12,382 nt of DNA. It comes from JAHEDH01 sp965364515 (GTDB lineage Bacteria; Actinomycetota; Acidimicrobiia; Spongiisociales; ZC4RG35). The stretch spans positions 1-12,382 of the forward strand of contig CBDTXZ010000087.1 in assembly GCA_965364515.1 (NCBI GenBank). The letters run 5' to 3'. Numbering within the stretch: position 1 is the first letter of the stretch; the number at the start of each line of letters is the position of its first letter. Shown one piece after another: positions 12,052-12,382 of this stretch. A program made the position numbers and the translations under genes. A model generated the notes under the pieces. That model made no database searches. It was given only the letters and a program-made list of their open reading frames with translations, and was not told the DNA's origin.

Positions 12052-12382
12052 GTGACCCACAAGCTCGAATCCCACGAACCGGACGGCCCGCTCGAACAGA
12101 AGTGGGAGAAGCACAAGTTCGACATCAAGCTGGTCAACCCGGCCAACAAACGGAAGTACAAGGTGCTCGTCGTCGGCACTGGCCTCGCCGGCGCCTCCGC
12201 TGCAGCCACGATGGCGGAGCTCGGATACAACGTCGAGGTGTTCACCTACCACGACAGCCCGCGTCGGGCCCACTCGATCGCGGCCCAGGGTGGCATCAAC
12301 GCCGCCAAGAACTACCAGAACGACGGTGACAGCGTCTACCGGCTGTTCTACGACACCATCAAGGGCGGCGACTACCGGAGCC
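12052..12382 (+). CDS. sdhA: Succinate dehydrogenase flavoprotein subunit SdhA (N-terminal part)
   Basis: The gene runs off the right edge; 110 complete codons are visible. After about 35 polar residues comes the FAD-binding Rossmann motif KVLVVGTGLAGASAA (G42xG44xxG47). RRAHSIAAQGGINAAKN (71-87) follows, in which H74 is the expected covalent FAD-attachment histidine. NDGDSVYRLFYDTIKGGDYR then fits the family. The enzyme oxidises succinate to fumarate in the TCA cycle on the cytoplasmic face of the membrane. The GTG start has AGGAG (12041-12045) 6 nt upstream, and that site touches the last base of the sdhC stop codon. The sequence is closest in style to the larger Bacillus/actinobacterial SdhA that pairs with single-subunit SdhC. 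Confidence 0.95.
   Translation, partial: MTHKLESHEPDGPLEQKWEKHKFDIKLVNPANKRKYKVLVVGTGLAGASAAATMAELGYNVEVFTYHDSPRRAHSIAAQGGINAAKNYQNDGDSVYRLFYDTIKGGDYRS

Overview
The window looks like a chromosomal piece of a high-GC actinobacterium. A WhiB-family Fe-S protein, a peroxiredoxin of the mycobacterial AhpE type, a luciferase-like (LLM) oxidoreductase of a group often F420-dependent, a COG5282/DUF2342 zincin-like protein and frequent GTG starts all point that way. The class Acidimicrobiia is my best guess, from the overall style of the proteins and intergenic DNA; this is inference.

Layout. (1) Positions 1-4602, minus strand: an operon read fadD - livH - livM - substrate-binding lipoprotein. It is a branched-chain amino acid (HAAT)-type ABC uptake system with an acyl-CoA synthetase translationally overlapping the first permease. 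The ATPase genes are not in view and the lipoprotein is cut by the window edge. (2) 4764-5609, plus: an LLM-class oxidoreductase divergent from fadD. (3) 5610-6094: about 485 bp without a gene, filled with repeats (two identical 48-bp copies, a third diverged copy, a double hairpin, a heptamer array). (4) 6095-7560, minus: moaE (molybdopterin synthase large subunit), and upstream of it a class III nucleotide cyclase with an N-terminal SnoaL/NTF2-like domain. (5) 7689-9358, plus: a zincin-like protein whose HExxH motif reads NEVAH, then an AhpE-type peroxiredoxin. (6) 9467-11039, minus: tatA, a membrane-anchored unknown protein, and a WhiB2-like regulator. (7) 11298-12382, plus: sdhC and the start of sdhA (succinate dehydrogenase), divergent from whiB.

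Two patterns cut across the genes. Four intergenic sites carry degenerate tandem repeats with an exact 7-nt period (1641-1696, 6048-6082, 8771-8805, 11199-11233); three share a core of RGCGTGA on one strand or the other. Second, several starts without a Shine-Dalgarno sequence (LLM gene, moaE, peroxiredoxin) have a TANNCT -10-like hexamer 7-8 nt before the ATG, the geometry expected of leaderless transcripts.

Most genes are ordinary core metabolism, and I do not see a multi-gene defence or novel biosynthetic system. The items worth following up are the heptamer arrays and the repeat island, the NEVAH zincin, the SnoaL-cyclase fusion, and the membrane protein with a possible degenerate Mrr-like domain.
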